Shown here: positions 5,069 to 6,442 of the stretch, piece by piece
Position numbering within the stretch: position 1 is the first letter of the stretch
Layout of the letters: each line of letters starts with the position of its first letter
Origin: DRLZ01 sp036478815
Lineage (GTDB): Bacteria > Pseudomonadota > Gammaproteobacteria > Methylococcales > DRLZ01
DNA length: 6,442 bases
Assembly: GCA_036478815.1 (NCBI GenBank)
Contig: JAZGEP010000291.1
Span: 1-6,442 of the forward strand
Reading direction: 5' to 3'
Translations under genes and position numbers: made by a program
Notes under the pieces: generated by a model
The model's input: the letters and a program-made list of their open reading frames with translations, nothing else
Told to the model about the DNA's origin: nothing
Databases searched by the model: none

Positions 5069-6422
5069 CAGGAATAATAAACTCGGATAAAGGGGGAAGA
5101 TCAGTCAGCGATTTCAAATTAAAATAGTCCAAAAACTCACTCGTTGTCGCAAAAAGAGCCGGTTTCCCCGGAACCTCTTTATGCCCCACTACTTTAACCC
5201 ATTCTCGTTCTTGCAAGGTTTGAATCATCTGAGTACTGACACTGACGCCACGAATGCTCTCAATATCTCCACGCGTAACCGGTTGTCGGTAGGCAATAAT
5301 TGACAAGGTTTCCAGTAATGCTCGCGAATATTTAGGTGGACGCTCTTCAAATAACCGCGCCACCCAGGATGCATAATCAGCCTTCACTTGAAATCGGAAA
5401 CCACCTGCAACTTCAACCAATTGCACGGCTTTATCGGCATAATCTTGTTGAAGAATGGTTAATGCTGCTCTTATCTCAGAGCGTTCTGGTCGTTCCTCTT
5501 CATCGAACACGCGATACAAGCGCGTTACCGACATTGCTGAGCCGGATGCAAAAAGGGCTGCTTCGACGATATGTTTGATTTCCATATTGATTAATTTGTG
5601 ACTGACAAATTCAGCAATGGGTTGTTCTGATGATAATACAATTTCAGTTGGCGGTATCGCTGGCGTATCGCTTGATGAATCTGATGAGCTGTCTGACGCT
5701 ATCTCAGGCAAGTGTATTGCAGGCACTGATAGATTGACCTCAGAATCATCATTCTGTTGCGCAATAATGAGCTCTGAAATTTCTGTCTCGTCTATCTCTG
5801 GTTCAACAGTTTCTGACTGAGAATCAATATTGAGCTGATTTTGCTCTGCTAGAGCACTTGCCTCCCCTTCAACCACCTCATCTTCGGGTTGTGCTATTTC
5901 GCTTTTGTCAACATCAGTTACACTCGGTTCTGCTTCAGCATATTCTGCTTCATTCGATGCCGTTTCAGCACATTTGAGGGGAGCTTCACTGACACTCGAT
6001 TCCGCGTTTAACTCAACATCTGAAACATCGCCAGCATCTTCTTCATCAGTCTCTTCGAATCGATCTTGTTCTGATTCCTGCTCAGGCAAGTCGGGCTCTG
6101 GCAAATCTGGCTCTAATCGCTGATCCTCTGACTCAAAGTCTGGTTCAATTGCTGCTAACCCTGATTCTATCTCTATCTCAGACTCTTCATCTAATTGAGA
6201 ATCTATGTCGCTATCATCACCTGTGTCAACATCTGCAAGAATCTCCTCGACAAATTCATCACTACTCTCCTCTAAAGCAACACTATCAACTTGCGGTTCA
6301 GGTAACTTTGCTACAAATCTGGATTTCGCCGAAGGGCTCGGACTGGATAATTTCGACCAATCCTTCTCGCGCAAGTTCGAGGATGGCAAGAAACGAGACC
6401 ACAATTCCCGAACGACCTTCAC
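4974..6422 (-). CDS. scpB: Condensin subunit ScpB with long acidic N-terminal extension; start unresolved
   Basis: ScpB is the kite subunit of the SMC-ScpAB condensin. It dimerises through winged-helix domains and binds the ScpA kleisin. The ScpB core is residues 280-450 of the 482-residue frame. It begins MEIKHIVEAALFASG, the usual ScpB start, and includes LLETLSIIAYRQPVTRGDIE (369-388), GVSVSTQMI, GKPALFATTSEFLDYFNL and LTDLPPL. Residues 451-482 are an acidic Gln/Asn-rich tail overlapping rluB. Residues 50-279 are a very acidic, probably disordered segment with no known domain. Given coordinates are the longest frame in the window, from GTG 6422; this overlaps scpA by 125 bases. TTG codons at 6404, 6389 and 6374 are alternatives and ATG 5585 gives the bare 203-aa core, but that ATG has no ribosome site and would leave 712 bases of coding-like sequence unused. 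Identity is firm; the start is not. Confidence 0.85.
   Translation of the reverse strand: MKVVRELWSRFLPSSNLREKDWSKLSSPSPSAKSRFVAKLPEPQVDSVALEESSDEFVEEILADVDTGDDSDIDSQLDEESEIEIESGLAAIEPDFESEDQRLEPDLPEPDLPEQESEQDRFEETDEEDAGDVSDVELNAESSVSEAPLKCAETASNEAEYAEAEPSVTDVDKSEIAQPEDEVVEGEASALAEQNQLNIDSQSETVEPEIDETEISELIIAQQNDDSEVNLSVPAIHLPEIASDSSSDSSSDTPAIPPTEIVLSSEQPIAEFVSHKLINMEIKHIVEAALFASGSAMSVTRLYRVFDEEERPERSEIRAALTILQQDYADKAVQLVEVAGGFRFQVKADYASWVARLFEERPPKYSRALLETLSIIAYRQPVTRGDIESIRGVSVSTQMIQTLQEREWVKVVGHKEVPGKPALFATTSEFLDYFNLKSLTDLPPLSEFIIPDEIPEQLPESSTEDENDQPNQQTEENQANQA
5670..5693 (-). repeat. Ser/Asp tandem repeat in the scpB extension
   Basis: Residues 244-251 of the scpB frame read DSSSDSSS, followed by another D at 252. 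It is encoded by two 12-base units that differ in serine codon choice. Repeated Ser next to Asp resembles an acidophilic kinase target, but that role is only a possibility. Confidence 0.6.
6084..6113 (-). repeat. Two-copy 15-base tandem repeat (EPDLP x2)
   Basis: The units at 6113-6099 and 6098-6084 agree at 12 of 15 bases and both encode Glu-Pro-Asp-Leu-Pro (residues 104-113 of the scpB frame), followed by EQ. The small duplication suggests the acidic segment grew partly by slippage. The TTG leucine codons at 107 and 112 are also the first legal alternative starts in the frame after scpA ends. Confidence 0.65.
6203..6259 (-). other. Short 18-codon frame behind a strong ribosome site, out of frame with scpB
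   Basis: AGAGGAG at 6273-6267 sits 7 bases before ATG 6259. This is the best initiation signal in the scpA-scpB junction, 38 bases after the scpA stop. The frame opened there runs MNLSRRFLQMLTQVMIAT and stops at TAG (6205-6203). It is one base downstream of the scpB frame. It may be a small leader peptide, a chance signal (GAGGAG also encodes Glu-Glu in the acidic stretch), or the displaced true start of scpB after a frame change. No function is claimed. Confidence 0.3.
6267..6273 (-). promoter_or_regulatory. Shine-Dalgarno-like AGAGGAG in the scpA-scpB junction
   Basis: Seven purines complementary to the 3' end of 16S rRNA, 25 bases after the scpA stop. It is ideally spaced for ATG 6259 but not for any start in the scpB frame, whose codons here read Glu-Glu-Ser-Ser-Asp-Glu. 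Its use is unproven because Glu-Glu codons often create such sequences by chance. Confidence 0.35.
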
Positions 6423-6442
6423 GACTGTCGAATAAACTGATG
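6298..6442 (-). CDS. scpA: Condensin kleisin subunit ScpA, C-terminal end only (5' end off the right edge)
   Basis: ScpA is the kleisin that bridges the SMC heads and binds ScpB in the bacterial condensin. Only the last 47 codons are present, read in full codons from 6441 to a TGA at 6300-6298. The translation contains GRSGIVVSFLAILELARE, then GLVEIIQSEPFGEI and ends QICSKVT. This is the C-terminal winged-helix signature of ScpA, in which a conserved Ile-Val-Val-(Thr/Ser)-Phe-Leu-Ala stretch is followed by Leu-Glu-Leu and a Gln...Phe-Gly-(Asp/Glu)-Ile strand; this part contacts the SMC head. The gene overlaps the longest possible scpB frame by 125 bases in a different frame. ScpA codons are clearly the real ones in that overlap. 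Confidence 0.9.
   Translation of the reverse strand, partial: ISLFDSREGRSGIVVSFLAILELAREGLVEIIQSEPFGEIQICSKVT

Larger units (their letters stand above)
5586..6297 (-). other. Acidic low-complexity coding segment between scpA stop and ScpB core
   Basis: This stretch lies in frame with scpB and has no stop codon over about 237 codons. From residue 51 to 279 of the scpB frame I count 74 Asp/Glu among 229 residues (about 32%) against 5 Lys/Arg, giving a charge near -69. Ser, Pro, Ala and Val make up much of the rest, and aromatics and cysteine are rare. Acidity is highest near the N-terminal side (23 of 50 in residues 51-100) and falls towards the ScpB core. The composition predicts an intrinsically disordered, soluble tail; there is no signal peptide or membrane segment. 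No domain is recognised. The serine-rich open frames on the opposite strand (5617-5820, 5905-6123) are reflections of this composition. Confidence 0.8.

Noticed and set aside
5905..6123. Serine-rich open frames on the plus strand (also 5617-5820 and 6205-6435) that look like low-complexity surface proteins
   Set aside because: They arise from the reverse complement of Asp/Glu/Ser codons in the scpB extension, and the frame at 6205 also runs opposite scpA.
6203..6259. A classic -1 slippery heptamer joining the ATG 6259 frame to scpB
   Set aside because: No X-XXY-YYZ heptamer or downstream pseudoknot is evident between the ATG and its TAG, so programmed -1 shifting is not supported by a known motif.
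1..6442. CRISPR array, insertion sequence, tRNA, toxin-antitoxin or phage genes
   Set aside because: No spaced direct repeats, terminal inverted repeats, transposase motifs or cloverleaf sequence were seen; the window is housekeeping and metabolic genes plus the start of an rRNA operon.

Overview
The window looks like chromosome from a moderately low-GC betaproteobacterium. The first 49 bases are the 5' end of a 16S rRNA gene read on the minus strand. They carry the universal start region followed by GGCGGCATGCTT, a form common in Nitrosomonadaceae, Neisseriales and relatives. The rRNA leader and the protein sequences fit a Nitrosomonas-like organism, but the genus is an inference from recall, not a search.

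Every supported gene lies on the minus strand, so transcription runs from the right edge to the left edge. In that order they are: the 3' end of scpA (6442-6298); scpB (ends 4974), whose winged-helix core is preceded by a long, very acidic segment; rluB (5068-4154); glcD, glcE and glcF (4129-325), the three subunits of glycolate oxidase; then a 275-base gap holding a strong rRNA promoter, a leader with a 5' hairpin and a boxA antitermination site; and the start of 16S rRNA. Gene spacing is tight throughout: scpB overlaps rluB, rluB and glcD are 24 bases apart, glcD and glcE 40, glcE and glcF 3. No terminator is visible anywhere, including between glcF and the rRNA promoter.

The genes form three functional blocks. 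ScpA and ScpB are the kleisin and kite subunits of the SMC condensin that organises and segregates the chromosome. RluB makes a pseudouridine in 23S rRNA. GlcDEF oxidises glycolate to glyoxylate and passes electrons to the membrane quinone pool; in a Calvin-cycle autotroph this would recycle the 2-phosphoglycolate made by RuBisCO oxygenation (inference).

The most unusual part is the scpA-scpB junction. The scpB frame stays open for about 237 codons upstream of the conserved ScpB start. It encodes an extension of about 32% Asp+Glu and has no ATG. The only legal starts before codon 107 lie inside scpA. The best Shine-Dalgarno/ATG pair in the junction is one base out of frame. I see no mobile element, CRISPR array, tRNA or defence system here.
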